From Catenulispora acidiphila DSM 44928 (GTDB taxonomy: Bacteria; Actinomycetota; Actinomycetes; Streptomycetales; Catenulisporaceae): 64,000 nucleotides of DNA. Location of the stretch: contig NC_013131.1 in the NCBI RefSeq assembly GCF_000024025.1, positions 9,466,229 to 9,530,228 of the forward strand, read 5' to 3'. A program made the position numbers and the translations under genes. Below the pieces are notes generated by a model. The model was not told the DNA's origin. It made no database searches and saw nothing but the letters and a program-made list of their open reading frames with translations. Each line of letters begins with the position of its first letter. Position 1 is the first letter of the stretch. Of this stretch, positions 19,233-28,251 are shown piece by piece.

Positions 19233-20942
19233 GTGACCACTATCGCCGCGGAGCCTGAGGCGGGCCCGCGAAGTGCGGGCCGGATCCGAGCCTCGAACGA
19301 GCTCTGGTCCCGGGCGCTGACCGCGGGGCGCTGGCCGCTGTACGAGGCGGCCGTCGCCTTCGCGGCCGCCGCCTGGATGATCGTGTCCACCAAGACGATC
19401 AAGGTCTTCGCCCCGCTGGACCGGGTCAGCCAGGTCAGCGGACTGGCCGCGCTGCAGTTCCGGTTCCTGATCCCGGCGCTGGCCCTGGTGGTGTTCCTGC
19501 TGCTGGCCCGCACGTCGGAGAAGTACCGCCGGCTCGCCTCGCGGACCGCCTTCGCGGCGCTGCCCGGCTTCACCTCCGGCTTCCTGGCCGCGGGCCTGAC
19601 GCTCGCGCTGCGCGGCACGAGCCTGCCGCTGAACGGCACCGCGGGCGACGCCGGCGACATGGAGCGCTGGACGATCATGCTCCAGCACGGCCAGATGACG
19701 CACCCCGGCTACCCGCCGCTGTACCCGCGCATCGTCTGGTTCGTCGCGAAGTTCAGCCACGGCAACGTCTTCCTCGGGCTGAAGCACACGGAGATCCTCA
19801 CCACCGCCGTCCTGGGCCCGCTGACCTACCTGGCGTGGCGCTTCGTGGTCTCGCGGCCGTGGGCGTGCGTGCTGGCGGTGGTGTACGTGCCGACCCTGGC
19901 CGAGCCGTACAAGGCCTACGAGCCGCTGGTCCTGGCGGTCATCATCCCGATCGTCATCGCCTTCCTGCGCTACCTGCAGACCAGCCCGACCAAGGGCCTG
20001 GTCCACCTGGCGATCGCAGGACTCGCATGGGGTCTGCTCGTCGGCGAGATCTTCATCCTGTTCGCCGGGCCCTTCTACTGGGCGGCCTTCGGCGTCGCCC
20101 TGGGCGCGGCGGCGATGTTCCCCTGGCGCACCGGATGGCGCCACGGACTGACCCTGCTGGGCACGACGGCAGTCGGCTTCCTGATCCCCTCCTACCACCT
20201 GATCGACGGACTGCTGCACGAAGCGCCGGACCCGTACTTCTTCTTCGGGACCAGCCAGGACCCCGCGTACACCTTCGTCTACCTCACCGACCTGCCCGGC
20301 AACGCCATCAAGAACGGCACCTGGCCGCCGACCGGAGAACTCGGCGGAGTCGGGGTCTTCGGCGTCGCCATCCTGATCCTGACCGGCGTCGCGATCTGGC
20401 TCGGCATGCGCCGCACCCCGGTCCTGCTCACCGCCGGACTCCTGGCCGGCGGCTGGGTGATGCGGTTCTACCTGGCCTCGCACGAGTACCGCGACCAGCT
20501 GGTCCGCTACTGGCCGCGAACCACCACCTTCTCGCTGTACTGCTTCCTGATCCTCGCGGTGTTCGCCGTCAAGCTGATCGGCGAACGCGCCCAGGAACTC
20601 CTGGCCGAGCACAAGAAGATGGCGGCCGCGGTGGCGGAGAAGTCCGAGACGCCTGCGACGGCCGAGGACGAGGACGAGGAAAGCAGCACCGAGACCCTCG
20701 TGCCCGCGCCGCGGCGCACCGGCACGGGCACCGGCACCGGCAGGCGCGTCGCCGCACCGTTCCAGACCGGCATGGTCGGACTGGCGTTCGCGCTGACCCT
20801 GTTCACCGGCATGTCCGCCTCAGCGGCGACCGACAAGATCATGCCGAAGAACGACGGCTCCGAAGGCCAGCTCGCCTGGACCGCGCACCACGACTCGCCG
20901 GCGAACCTGGTGCAGGGCGTGACGAAGGTCAACGGCAAGTAG
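19233..20942 (+). CDS. GT-C membrane glycosyltransferase, AftA-like
   Basis: 569 aa. Membrane segments span about residues 30-450. The long first periplasmic loop reads GDMERWTIMLQHG then HPGYPPLYPR, resembling the N-terminal region of arabinofuranosyltransferase AftA (acidic residues followed by Y-P-P-L-Y-P). A charged, Glu-rich cytoplasmic stretch (EDEDEESSTE near 485) is followed by one more hydrophobic segment and a short tail. AAGGA precedes the GTG start. The AftA resemblance is motif-level only; it would imply decaprenyl-phosphate-arabinose or a related pentose donor. Confidence 0.6.
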   Translation: MTTIAAEPEAGPRSAGRIRASNELWSRALTAGRWPLYEAAVAFAAAAWMIVSTKTIKVFAPLDRVSQVSGLAALQFRFLIPALALVVFLLLARTSEKYRRLASRTAFAALPGFTSGFLAAGLTLALRGTSLPLNGTAGDAGDMERWTIMLQHGQMTHPGYPPLYPRIVWFVAKFSHGNVFLGLKHTEILTTAVLGPLTYLAWRFVVSRPWACVLAVVYVPTLAEPYKAYEPLVLAVIIPIVIAFLRYLQTSPTKGLVHLAIAGLAWGLLVGEIFILFAGPFYWAAFGVALGAAAMFPWRTGWRHGLTLLGTTAVGFLIPSYHLIDGLLHEAPDPYFFFGTSQDPAYTFVYLTDLPGNAIKNGTWPPTGELGGVGVFGVAILILTGVAIWLGMRRTPVLLTAGLLAGGWVMRFYLASHEYRDQLVRYWPRTTTFSLYCFLILAVFAVKLIGERAQELLAEHKKMAAAVAEKSETPATAEDEDEESSTETLVPAPRRTGTGTGTGRRVAAPFQTGMVGLAFALTLFTGMSASAATDKIMPKNDGSEGQLAWTAHHDSPANLVQGVTKVNGK

Positions 20943-20961
20943 GCAGGCTGAGAGACCTGAG

Positions 20962-21006
20962 AAGGGCTCGATTCCAGCAGCCAAGGCTGTTGAGACCGAG
21001 CCCTTT
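20962..21006 (+). terminator. Probable terminator after the AftA-like gene
   Basis: AAGGGCTCG (20962-20970) pairs with CGAGCCCTT (20998-21006), followed by TCAGG. The 27-nt loop contains further short self-complementarity (AGCCAAGGCT). It sits between convergent genes. Confidence 0.6.
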
Positions 21007-21040
21007 CAGGGTTCTCGCCGGTGCGGCTGGGTGAGATCGG

Positions 21041-21304
21041 TGCGGCGAGAAGCGCCCACCTGCGTTTCCGCTACCGGACCCCGTGCCGCAGCATCGCCTT
21101 GGCCGCGCCGCTATCGCGAGCCAGCGCCGCGCCGGGGAGCTGGCTCAGGGCGTTGAGCCGAGAGAGCAGGCAGATGCGGTCAGAAGCGTCCACCTGCGCT
21201 TCCGCTACCGCACCCCGTGCCGCAGCATCGCCTTGGCCGCGCCGCTATCGCGAGCCAGCGCCGCGCCCGGGAGTTGGCTCAGGGCGTTGAGCCGGGACAG
21301 CAGG
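21041..21304. repeat. 134-bp near-tandem duplication of a gene 3' end
   Basis: Sequence 21041-21170 reappears at 21175-21304 at a constant offset of 134 bp with only scattered mismatches. The second copy is the 3' end of the GT2 gene at 21205 plus about 30 nt beyond its stop. The first copy is a detached duplicate lying downstream of it. Confidence 0.95.
21071..21169 (-). pseudogene. Detached C-terminal tail of a GT2 glycosyltransferase
   Basis: Read on the minus strand this encodes 32 residues (LLSRLNALSQLPGAAL onward to LRHGVR) and the same TAG stop as the intact gene immediately upstream. The five base differences from the gene's own tail (CTC/CTG, TCT/TCC, CAG/CAA, CCC/CCG, GTC/GTG) are all synonymous. 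It has no start codon or ribosome-binding site and no upstream homology. The pattern suggests a remnant of a once-translated paralog or a displaced gene end, not a simple copying slip. Confidence 0.8.
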
Positions 21305-22104
21305 CGCCGTCGCGCCGCGCGCTCGGCGGACTTCCACTGCAGGGCGTTCAGCTCGGCCTGGATGTCCTCGAAGTACTTGCGTTCCTGGTCGAAGCGGCGG
21401 CCGCTGCGGGCGAAGGAGCTGGAGTGGCTGGAGCCGTGGCGGCGGTAGCGGAAGGCGACCTCGGAGCCGGCCACGACCTCGCCGCCGGCCATGATGACGT
21501 CCACGATGAAGGCCAGGTCGTGTGCGGCGTCGATGCCTTCGCGGAAGGACACCTTCTGGAGGTGCTCGCGCCGGTAGCAGGAGGCCGGGGTGTAGAGCCA
21601 GTTGCTGCGCAGCAGGCTCGCGGCGCCGGCGTCGCCGGCCAGGACCACCTCGCCGGTGCCGGGGCGGGTCAGGCGCTTGATCTTGTCCGGGAGCGGGAAG
21701 TGCGGGGCGCCGGCCTCGTCGATCACCTCGACCGCGGGCTGGACCATCGCGGCGGCGGGGTGGCGGCGGATCAGGTCGGCGACCGCCCGGCCGTAGTTCG
21801 GGTTCACCAGGTCGTCGGCGCCGGGCATGGCGAACCAGTCACCCTCGGCGAGCTCGATGCACCGGTAGGTGTTGGCGTTGTTGCCGAGGTTCTTCTCGTT
21901 GCGCAGGTACCGGATCCGGTCGTCCTCGAGGGCGCGCACGGAGCGCTCGACGGCGAGCCCGTCGGGGTAGGCGTCCTCGACGACGGTCAGGCGCCAGTCG
22001 GTGTCTTCCAGGGCCCTGATGCTCGCGATCGTCTGGTGCAGGTACTCCGGGCTCCCGTAGTAGGGAACGAGGAATTCGATCACCGCAGCGTCGCTGCCGG
22101 CCAT
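21205..22104 (-). CDS. GT2 family glycosyltransferase (LVPYYGSPEY type)
   Basis: 299 aa, soluble. IEFLVPYYGSPEYLHQTI is at the N-terminus, RNEKNLGNNANTYRC near residue 85, MPGADDLVNP near 110 as the metal-binding region, and RYRRHGSSHSSSF near 230. The ATG at 22104 has AAGG 9 nt upstream; a GTG at 22113 is less likely. It is a paralog of the GT2 at 31062 (shared PYYG, NLG, basic C-terminal region). It probably transfers a sugar to the surface glycan intermediate. Its 3' end is duplicated downstream. Confidence 0.85.
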   Translation of the reverse strand: MAGSDAAVIEFLVPYYGSPEYLHQTIASIRALEDTDWRLTVVEDAYPDGLAVERSVRALEDDRIRYLRNEKNLGNNANTYRCIELAEGDWFAMPGADDLVNPNYGRAVADLIRRHPAAAMVQPAVEVIDEAGAPHFPLPDKIKRLTRPGTGEVVLAGDAGAASLLRSNWLYTPASCYRREHLQKVSFREGIDAAHDLAFIVDVIMAGGEVVAGSEVAFRYRRHGSSHSSSFARSGRRFDQERKYFEDIQAELNALQWKSAERAARRRLLSRLNALSQLPGAALARDSGAAKAMLRHGVR

Positions 22105-22251
22105 GGCGCCCACCCTTCTCGACGTGCTGTGCCCGAAGCATGCTACAGAACGGCCGGTCCCGCCGTGGTGCCCTCAAGCCCTCGGCGGATCTGGCACTAT
22201 CGACACGTCCCCCGCGTGCCCCGCACCACCTGACGCCCCGGTGATTCCTCG

Positions 22252-23712
22252 ATGACGCTGACCGCGATACGCCGCCTCGCCAAGTCCCCCTCGGCGATGA
22301 TGACGGCCTCGGTTCTCCTGGTCGCCGTCGGCGGCTACCTGTTCCTGCTGCTGGCCGGCGGGCTCGAGGACAAGACCGCCGCCGCGGCGATGGTCTCGAT
22401 GTACGTGCTGGTGAACCTCATCGGCCAGGGCGTCTTCGCCGGGCTGGAGCAGGAGACCAGCCGCTCGCTGAGCCAGGCGGCCGCGGTCGGCGGCGACCTG
22501 GCGCCGGTGATGCGCCGCGCCGTCCGGCACACGGCCGCGCTGCTCGCGGTCTGCTGCCTGTTCGTGGTCGCGGCCTCGCCGATCCTGGTCGCCGGGCCGC
22601 TGCACAAGCAGTGGGCGCTGATCCCCACGGTGCTGATCGGGACGGTCAGTTACTCCGTGTCCTACCTCGTGCGCGGACTGCTCGGCGGGCAGCAGCTGTT
22701 CGGCGGGTACGCCGCGGCGCTGGTCGCCGAGGGCATGTCGCGCATCGTCCCGCTGATCGCGATCGCGGCGCTCGGCGCCGGGTCCGGCTTCCTGTACTGC
22801 CTGGTCTACGCCTGCGGGCTGTTCCTGTCCGCCGGGGTCGGCTGGTTCTTCTGGCTGCGGCCGCGGTTCGCGCAGCAGCGTGCTCAAGCGGCGGACGGTG
22901 TCCGTGCGCCGGCCCACCAGGCACCCGCCGAGGAGCCGAGCACGGACGACCACGAAAAGGGTCTGCGCTCCTGGCTGTCCGCCGGGCTGCTGTTCCTGGT
23001 CGGCGCGGCGCTGCTGACCCAGCTGGTCGCGAACCTGCCGGCGCTCGGCGCGAGCTCGCGGCTCGGCGCGCATCCGGCCACCGCCACCGCCTTCGTCCAG
23101 GCCGCCACCCTGTCCCGCATCCCGCTGCTGCTGGTCGGGCCGGTGACGGCGCTGCTGCTGCCGCGGCTGACCGCCGCCGGGACGACGGGCGATCTGCGGA
23201 CCGTGCGCACCACCGTGCGCACCGGCTCGTTCGCCATGCTGGGACTCGGGGCGCTGGCCGCGGCGGGCATCGGGGTGCTGGGCCCGTGGGCGCTCAAGAC
23301 GTACTTCAACGCGACCGGCATCTCGGCGTTGTCGCTGGCTTTGATGGCGATCGGGACCGCCGGGCTGATGACGGTCGGCGTCCTGCAGCCGACGCTGATC
23401 GGGCTGGGACGGCAGCGCCAGGTGCCGATCGCGTGGGCGATCGGCTCGGTCGCGATGGTCGTGGCGGTCGTCTGGCCCGGCGACGCGGTCTCGGCGGCGG
23501 TCGCGGCGTCGCTGGTCGGTCCGGCCGGGGTCGTCCTGGTGATGGCTTTCAGCCTCAGGGGTCTGCGAGGCGAGCGGTTCGAGGGCGCGGAAGGCGAGTC
23601 GGCGGACTCCGACGCACCCAACGCTGTATCGGCTACGACACCCGCTGTGACACCGACCGCGGCACCGGCTGGGGCGCCGTCCGCCGAGGCTCAAGCCGCC
23701 AGCCGCGTGTGA
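22252..23712 (+). CDS. MOP-superfamily polysaccharide flippase (Wzx-like)
   Basis: 486 aa with about twelve transmembrane segments. VFAGLEQETSRSLSQAA near residue 65 is shared almost exactly in layout with the second flippase at 33352 (VLAGLEQEMTRTVARTH). Wzx-type proteins flip lipid-linked oligosaccharides from the inner to the outer membrane face. A Pro/Ala-rich tail follows the last helix. It diverges from the GT2 at 21205 across a 147-nt gap. Confidence 0.8.
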   Translation: MTLTAIRRLAKSPSAMMTASVLLVAVGGYLFLLLAGGLEDKTAAAAMVSMYVLVNLIGQGVFAGLEQETSRSLSQAAAVGGDLAPVMRRAVRHTAALLAVCCLFVVAASPILVAGPLHKQWALIPTVLIGTVSYSVSYLVRGLLGGQQLFGGYAAALVAEGMSRIVPLIAIAALGAGSGFLYCLVYACGLFLSAGVGWFFWLRPRFAQQRAQAADGVRAPAHQAPAEEPSTDDHEKGLRSWLSAGLLFLVGAALLTQLVANLPALGASSRLGAHPATATAFVQAATLSRIPLLLVGPVTALLLPRLTAAGTTGDLRTVRTTVRTGSFAMLGLGALAAAGIGVLGPWALKTYFNATGISALSLALMAIGTAGLMTVGVLQPTLIGLGRQRQVPIAWAIGSVAMVVAVVWPGDAVSAAVAASLVGPAGVVLVMAFSLRGLRGERFEGAEGESADSDAPNAVSATTPAVTPTAAPAGAPSAEAQAASRV

Positions 23713-23789
23713 GCCTGGTCACCCGCACCAGACCACTGATTGTCACCGGTTTCAACGTCCGGTGGGTCGATCCGTACGATGAACAGCCC

Positions 23790-23795
23790 TAAACT
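23790..23795 (+). promoter_or_regulatory. Predicted leaderless promoter -10 (TAAACT)
   Basis: TAAACT is followed by 6 nt and then the ATG at 23802, so transcription is expected to start at or within a base of the start codon. The geometry is identical to that before rfbA. GGCGGG abuts the ATG too closely to act as a normal ribosome-binding site. Confidence 0.55.
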
Positions 23796-23801
23796 GGCGG
23801 G

Positions 23802-25403
23802 ATGCCTTCCGCCCCGTCCCGTACCGGCCTGCGCCTGACACCGCGCTCGGCGGGGACGAAGGCGTTCCTGCTGGCGTTCGTCGGCTTCTTCCTGCTCGGC
23901 TCCGCCTGGTCTGTGGCGATGCCGTACGACGGTTCGCCGGATGAGTTCCGTCACGTCGTGCGCGCCTACGGCGTCCTGGACGGGCAGATCGGCGCCCGCG
24001 CCGACGCGCACATCACCGTGCCCCAGAGCCTGGTGCCCACCGGCATCGCCGACCAGGACGCGCAGTCCTGCATGCGCTGGAAGCTGGACGTCACCGCGGC
24101 CTGCGTGGCCTCCCCCGCGCCCGGCGACGAGCACAAGATGGTGGTCACCAGCAGCGGCGCGGCGAACTACGACCCGATCTACTACGCCGTGGCCGGCTGG
24201 CCGATCAAGCTCTTCCCGAACTACTCCGGCATCATCGCCGCCCGGCTGCTGACCTGCCTGCTGACCAGCGTGCTGCTCGGCGGCGCGGTGGGAGTCGCGA
24301 CCCGGCTGGCGCGCGGGCGCGGCCCGCTGGTCCTCGGCGGGGTGCTGCTGGCGGTGACACCAGTCGCGGTGAACCTCACCGGCGCGGTGAACCCGGCCGG
24401 GCCGGAGATCGCCGCCGCGGTCGCGGTGTGGACCTCGCTGATCGCGATCCTGCTGGCCCGGGACGACTCGAAGTGGACGCTCGCGCTGTTCGGCGTGTCC
24501 GCCGGCGCGTTGGCGGTCCTGCGGGAGCTGGGTATCGGCTGGCTCGTGGCCGCCCTGGTGGTGGTCGCGTTCACCGCCGGGAAGGAACGGCTGCGCGAAC
24601 TGGCCCGCAGGCGGTCGGTCCAGATCTGGTCGGCGCTGGTGGTGGTCGCCACGGTGGTCGGCGCCGCCTGGATACTGCTGTCGACGCAGAGCAACCTGCC
24701 CACCGGCGGGCAGTCCACCGCGGCGACGCCGCACGGCGTGGAGCTGCTGGTGAAGGAGCTGACACACCGGGTCCCGTTCTATACCAACGGCCTGGTCGGG
24801 CTGACCTCGTTCGGCGACGTCGCGATCCCGCTGCCGCTGGTCTTGGCCTGGTTCGCCGCGGTCGGGGCAGTCCTGGTCACGGCCGCGCGCCGGGGTGGCG
24901 TGCGCGTGCTGCTTCAGCTGGCGGCGATCGTGGGCGGCAGCTACCTGTTCCTGATCGCCGCCGACCTGCGGGCCGCGAGCACCGACTTCTGGTTCTCCCA
25001 GGGCCGGTACGCGCTGCCGATGCTGGTCGGCGCGCCGATCCTGGCCGGCTACGTGCTCGCCGACCGCGGTCTGGTGGCGGTCCCCCGGCAGGTGTCGCTG
25101 ACGCGCTGGGCGGCCTGGATCCTGATCCCGACCCAGGGCGTCGCGCTGTGGATCACCATGATCCGGTTCCAGCACGCCTTCCACGGCCGGCACCCGAACC
25201 TGGTCTTCCTGTTCGGGCAGACCTCGTCGGTGAACCCCTTCTCCGGGGCGTGGACGCCGCCGGGTTCCGGGGTCCCGGCAGCGCTCCTCGCGGTGGCCGG
25301 AATCGTGGTGTTGCTCACGTTCGTACTCCGCGCGGCCCGCTCCGGGCCAATATCGGACGTCGAAACAGTCACAATCCGTGAACGGTATATAAGGATTTCC
25401 TAA
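23802..25403 (+). CDS. DUF2142 family membrane protein
   Basis: 533 aa with about eleven membrane helices. The first loop carries PYDGSPDEFRHVVRAYG, where the P-D-E-x-x-H group is typical of DUF2142; SGAANYDPIYYAVAGWP near 110 and VNLTGAVNPAGPEIAAA near 190 recur in the next gene. DUF2142 proteins resemble GT-C glycosyltransferases in topology and are frequent in polysaccharide clusters; no activity is established. Its paralog starts 110 nt downstream. Confidence 0.75.
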   Translation: MPSAPSRTGLRLTPRSAGTKAFLLAFVGFFLLGSAWSVAMPYDGSPDEFRHVVRAYGVLDGQIGARADAHITVPQSLVPTGIADQDAQSCMRWKLDVTAACVASPAPGDEHKMVVTSSGAANYDPIYYAVAGWPIKLFPNYSGIIAARLLTCLLTSVLLGGAVGVATRLARGRGPLVLGGVLLAVTPVAVNLTGAVNPAGPEIAAAVAVWTSLIAILLARDDSKWTLALFGVSAGALAVLRELGIGWLVAALVVVAFTAGKERLRELARRRSVQIWSALVVVATVVGAAWILLSTQSNLPTGGQSTAATPHGVELLVKELTHRVPFYTNGLVGLTSFGDVAIPLPLVLAWFAAVGAVLVTAARRGGVRVLLQLAAIVGGSYLFLIAADLRAASTDFWFSQGRYALPMLVGAPILAGYVLADRGLVAVPRQVSLTRWAAWILIPTQGVALWITMIRFQHAFHGRHPNLVFLFGQTSSVNPFSGAWTPPGSGVPAALLAVAGIVVLLTFVLRAARSGPISDVETVTIRERYIRIS

Positions 25404-25433
25404 GCACCGACGTCCGATTCGTGGACGGGTCGC

Positions 25434-25439
25434 TAGCAT
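25434..25439 (+). promoter_or_regulatory. Possible -10 (TAGCAT) before the second DUF2142 gene
   Basis: TAGCAT lies 74 nt before the ATG at 25513, just after an AT-rich patch (GGTATATAAGG). It would give a leader of about 65 nt containing the GAAGGAG ribosome-binding site. Confidence 0.3.
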
Positions 25440-25512
25440 GGATGGACGCCCAGGGCCAGCGGGGGAGCCGGTTCCGTTGCGGGGCGGAACACGGACCGAA
25501 GGAGTACGACGG

Positions 25513-27348
25513 ATGCGGCATCGGTTGGCCGCGGGCCTCTCGCCCGGAACCTGGAGCCCGCGCCGCGTCTGGCTCACCGCGTTCCTCGCCTTCTTCGCCC
25601 TCTCCGCCGCCTGGGCCCTGGCCTCCCCGCTGACCTCCGTCCCGGACGAGCCCTGGCACATGGTGAAGGCCGCGGCCACGGTCCGCGCCCAGCTGCACGG
25701 CACGCCGATCACCGTCATCACGCACAACGGCCCGATCACCAACCGCGTCCCGATGACCGGCTACCGCCTGCCGACCGCGTACTCGTTCCTGACGAACCTG
25801 CACGAGTGCTACTTCAACGTCGCGCACGTCCCGGCCTCCTGCGCCCGGAACCTGACCGCGCTGCCCGGCACGGCCCTGGCCGGTACCACCGCCGGCTCCA
25901 ACAACCCCCTGTACTACCTGGCGGTCGGCTGGCCGAGCCTGCTGTCCGACGGCCCGCTCGGCATGTACGGCATGCGCCTGGTCTCCGCCGCCCTCAGCTC
26001 GGCGATGCTGGCCAGCGCCATGGTCACCGCCTTCCAGTGGAGCCGGCGCCGGCGCTACCCGATGGCCGCGGTCCTGGCCGCCGCGACCCCGATGGTGCTG
26101 TTCCTGAACGGCGCGGTGAACCCGAACTCGCTCGAAGCCACCTCGGCGATCCTGCTGTGGACCGCGATCCTCAGCCTCCTGACGGACCCCCGCCCCGAAC
26201 TGGTCCCGCGCCTGCTCACCCGCGCCGGCGTGGCGACCATCGCCCTGGTGTCGGTCCGCCAACTCGGCCCGGCGTGGGCCCTGGTGATCATCGTCTGCGC
26301 CGCCCTGGCCGGCCAGAGCGGCGCCCTGCGCGCGGTCCTGCGGCGCCCCGCGGTCTGGCTGTGGACCGCCGTGGTCGGCGTGGTCGGCGTCGGCTCCATC
26401 GCCTGGACCGCGAAGTTCAACGTCCTGGGCACCGGCACCGGCACCACCTACCCGAACCTGACCTTCATGGTCGCCGCCAAGCACACCTTCGGCATGAGCG
26501 TGGAGTACCTGCGCCAGATGGTCGGCTTCTTCGGCTGGCTCGACGTCCGCGCGCCCTACCACCTGGCCGAGCTGTGGTTCCTGCCCGTCCTGGCGCTGCT
26601 CGCCGCCGCCGCGGCGGCCGGCAAACTGCGCGACGTGGCAGCACTCGTGGTCCTGGCCGGCTCGGTGATCTTCATCCCGGTCCTGGCCCAGGGCCGCCAG
26701 GCGGCCAGCCTCAACTACATCTGGCAGGGCCGCTACCTGCTGGCGGTCGCCGCCGGCCTCCCCCTGCTGGCCGCGGCGATAGTGGCCAAGCGCGAGCCAC
26801 GCCGCGAGTGGCTGCACAAGGCCACGACCCGCCTGCCACTGGCCGTCACGGCATCCACGCTGGTCCTCGGCTTCCTCATGTTCTACACAACCCTGCGCCG
26901 CTACGCCGTCGGCACCCGCGGCCCGCTGCTGTCCCTGCACCCGGCGTGGACCCCGCCGGGGACGATCGCCGGAGTGGTGCTGCTGTACCTGGTCGGCGCC
27001 GCGCTGGCCGCACTGCTGGTGCTGAAGAGCTGGGCGCCGTATCCGGAGTCTGCGGTACTCGGCGGCGGCGGGACGCCCGGCGGTACGCCGGGCGACGAGA
27101 CGCTGCTGCCGGACCGGACGGTGGTCACGGTCCCCGCCCCGGCAGGCGTCAACGGACACGCCAATGGCGCGAATGGCACGAAGCATCACGTGAACGGCAC
27201 GGGAGCGGGCAAGCCCGCCGCAGAGAGCGCGAACGGCTCGAGTACGAACGGCTCGAGTACGAACGGCTCGAGCGCGAACGGCTCAAGCACCGCTGCCGCG
27301 TCCAACACGACCGAAGATCGCGGTTCGGCTGTCGCGTCAGCCTCCTGA
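25513..27348 (+). CDS. DUF2142 family membrane protein with Asn-Gly-Ser repeat tail
   Basis: 611 aa. About eleven membrane helices, with VPDEPWHMVKAAATVRAQ in the first loop and LNGAVNPNSLEA near residue 190, matching the upstream DUF2142 protein. GAAGGAG lies 8 nt before the ATG at 25513, so the ATG at 25438 is rejected. The last 70 or so residues are hydrophilic, with NGHANGANG and four NGSST/NGSSA units encoded by a 15-bp tandem repeat. The tail may be a flexible linker or interaction arm. Role in glycan assembly is inferred from location. Confidence 0.75.
   Translation: MRHRLAAGLSPGTWSPRRVWLTAFLAFFALSAAWALASPLTSVPDEPWHMVKAAATVRAQLHGTPITVITHNGPITNRVPMTGYRLPTAYSFLTNLHECYFNVAHVPASCARNLTALPGTALAGTTAGSNNPLYYLAVGWPSLLSDGPLGMYGMRLVSAALSSAMLASAMVTAFQWSRRRRYPMAAVLAAATPMVLFLNGAVNPNSLEATSAILLWTAILSLLTDPRPELVPRLLTRAGVATIALVSVRQLGPAWALVIIVCAALAGQSGALRAVLRRPAVWLWTAVVGVVGVGSIAWTAKFNVLGTGTGTTYPNLTFMVAAKHTFGMSVEYLRQMVGFFGWLDVRAPYHLAELWFLPVLALLAAAAAAGKLRDVAALVVLAGSVIFIPVLAQGRQAASLNYIWQGRYLLAVAAGLPLLAAAIVAKREPRREWLHKATTRLPLAVTASTLVLGFLMFYTTLRRYAVGTRGPLLSLHPAWTPPGTIAGVVLLYLVGAALAALLVLKSWAPYPESAVLGGGGTPGGTPGDETLLPDRTVVTVPAPAGVNGHANGANGTKHHVNGTGAGKPAAESANGSSTNGSSTNGSSANGSSTAAASNTTEDRGSAVASAS
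27231..27290 (+). repeat. 15-bp in-frame tandem repeat, four units
   Basis: GAACGGCTCGAGTAC is repeated at 27231, 27246, 27261 and 27276, the last two with changes at the end. It encodes the NGSST-type repeats at the C-terminus of the DUF2142 protein. Copy number could vary without frameshift. Confidence 0.9.
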
Positions 27349-27361
27349 GCTTCCCGCTCAG
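27345..27361. terminator. Small hairpin across two convergent stop codons
   Basis: CTGAGC (27345-27350), loop TTCCC, GCTCAG (27356-27361). It spans the 9-nt gap between convergent genes. The stem is short and has no T-tract, so termination is uncertain. Confidence 0.3.
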
Positions 27362-28245
27362 AGCTCCGCGCCAGGCGGCAGATACCGCCGCGACGTCCGT
27401 CCCCGCGCCCCGTCCCGGAAGCCGCGCAGCATCGCCATCGCGCGCGGTCCGCGCGGTGCCTCGATCGCTGTGCGCAGGGCGAACCACCAGACCAGGTACG
27501 CCGCGGTGGTGCGGGTCCATGCCGGGGCGTCCTTGCGGTGCTCGCGCATCAGGACCGTGCCGTTGCGGGCGATCCAGTACAGCCGCCAGGTCGGGTGGCG
27601 TGAGGATGACACCGACACCCCCGGCAGCTTGTGCTGGTTCCGTTGCCCGAGGCTGTGGGCCAGCTTCTGACGCTTGTCGCGCAGGACGCGGTAGCCGGCG
27701 GCTCGGACGCGGAGGCAGAAGTCGTTGTCGACGTGGTCGACGAAGAACTCGGTGCGGAAGCGTCCGACCTCGGCGAGCACCTCGCGACGGACCAGCATGC
27801 CGGAGGTGATGACCGTGTCCCGGTCCGCGACGTCCGGGCCCTTTTCCGTGCCCGGCTCGTAGTAGCGCTGCTGGTCCTCGTCCCATGCCGCGGGCGCCGC
27901 GATGCCGACGGCCGGGTCGGTGAGGTGCTGCGCGAGGGCCAGGACCAGGTCTTCGCCGAGGACCGAGTCCTGGTCGAGGAAGAGGAGCAGGTCCGGCTGG
28001 GCGCTCTGGCCGGCCAGGAGGGTGTCCACGCCGGTGTTCAGGGCTCCGGCGAGGCCGCGGTTCTTGCCGTCGCGCAGAACGGTGACGCCTTCGCGGTCGC
28101 GCAGCGTGTCGGCGAGGAACGGACCGTCGCCGGGCGTATTGTCCACCACGACCACTCGCGCGCAGCTCTTCAAGGCCGCCTCCACGACGGCTGTGAGGCG
28201 CTCGTCGGGATGGAAGGCGGTGGCCACCGCGGCGATCGTCGGCAT
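27358..28245 (-). CDS. GT2 glycosyltransferase, rhamnosyltransferase-like (HPDERL group)
   Basis: 295 aa. AAVATAFHPDERLTAVVEAA and VVVVDNTPGDG are at the N-terminus, RGLAGALNTGVD near 65, LFLDQDSVL near 88 as the DxD-type motif, ITSGMLVRREVL near 145 and HPTWRLYWIARNGTVL near 225. These match dTDP-rhamnosyltransferase RfbF-like GT2 proteins. Two paralogs (30122 and 34995) share HPDERL, LDQDS and SGML. The start at 28245 has no Shine-Dalgarno but a -10 at leaderless distance. The open frame upstream is only antisense to the neighbouring gene. Confidence 0.82.
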   Translation of the reverse strand: MPTIAAVATAFHPDERLTAVVEAALKSCARVVVVDNTPGDGPFLADTLRDREGVTVLRDGKNRGLAGALNTGVDTLLAGQSAQPDLLLFLDQDSVLGEDLVLALAQHLTDPAVGIAAPAAWDEDQQRYYEPGTEKGPDVADRDTVITSGMLVRREVLAEVGRFRTEFFVDHVDNDFCLRVRAAGYRVLRDKRQKLAHSLGQRNQHKLPGVSVSSSRHPTWRLYWIARNGTVLMREHRKDAPAWTRTTAAYLVWWFALRTAIEAPRGPRAMAMLRGFRDGARGRTSRRYLPPGAEL

Positions 28246-28251
28246 CGTCTC

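Noticed and set aside
16266-20612. A 1448-codon open frame on the minus strand
   Set aside because: It is antisense to three well-supported plus-strand genes and its translation is low-complexity Arg/Gln/Gly. Long antisense frames are expected at this GC content.
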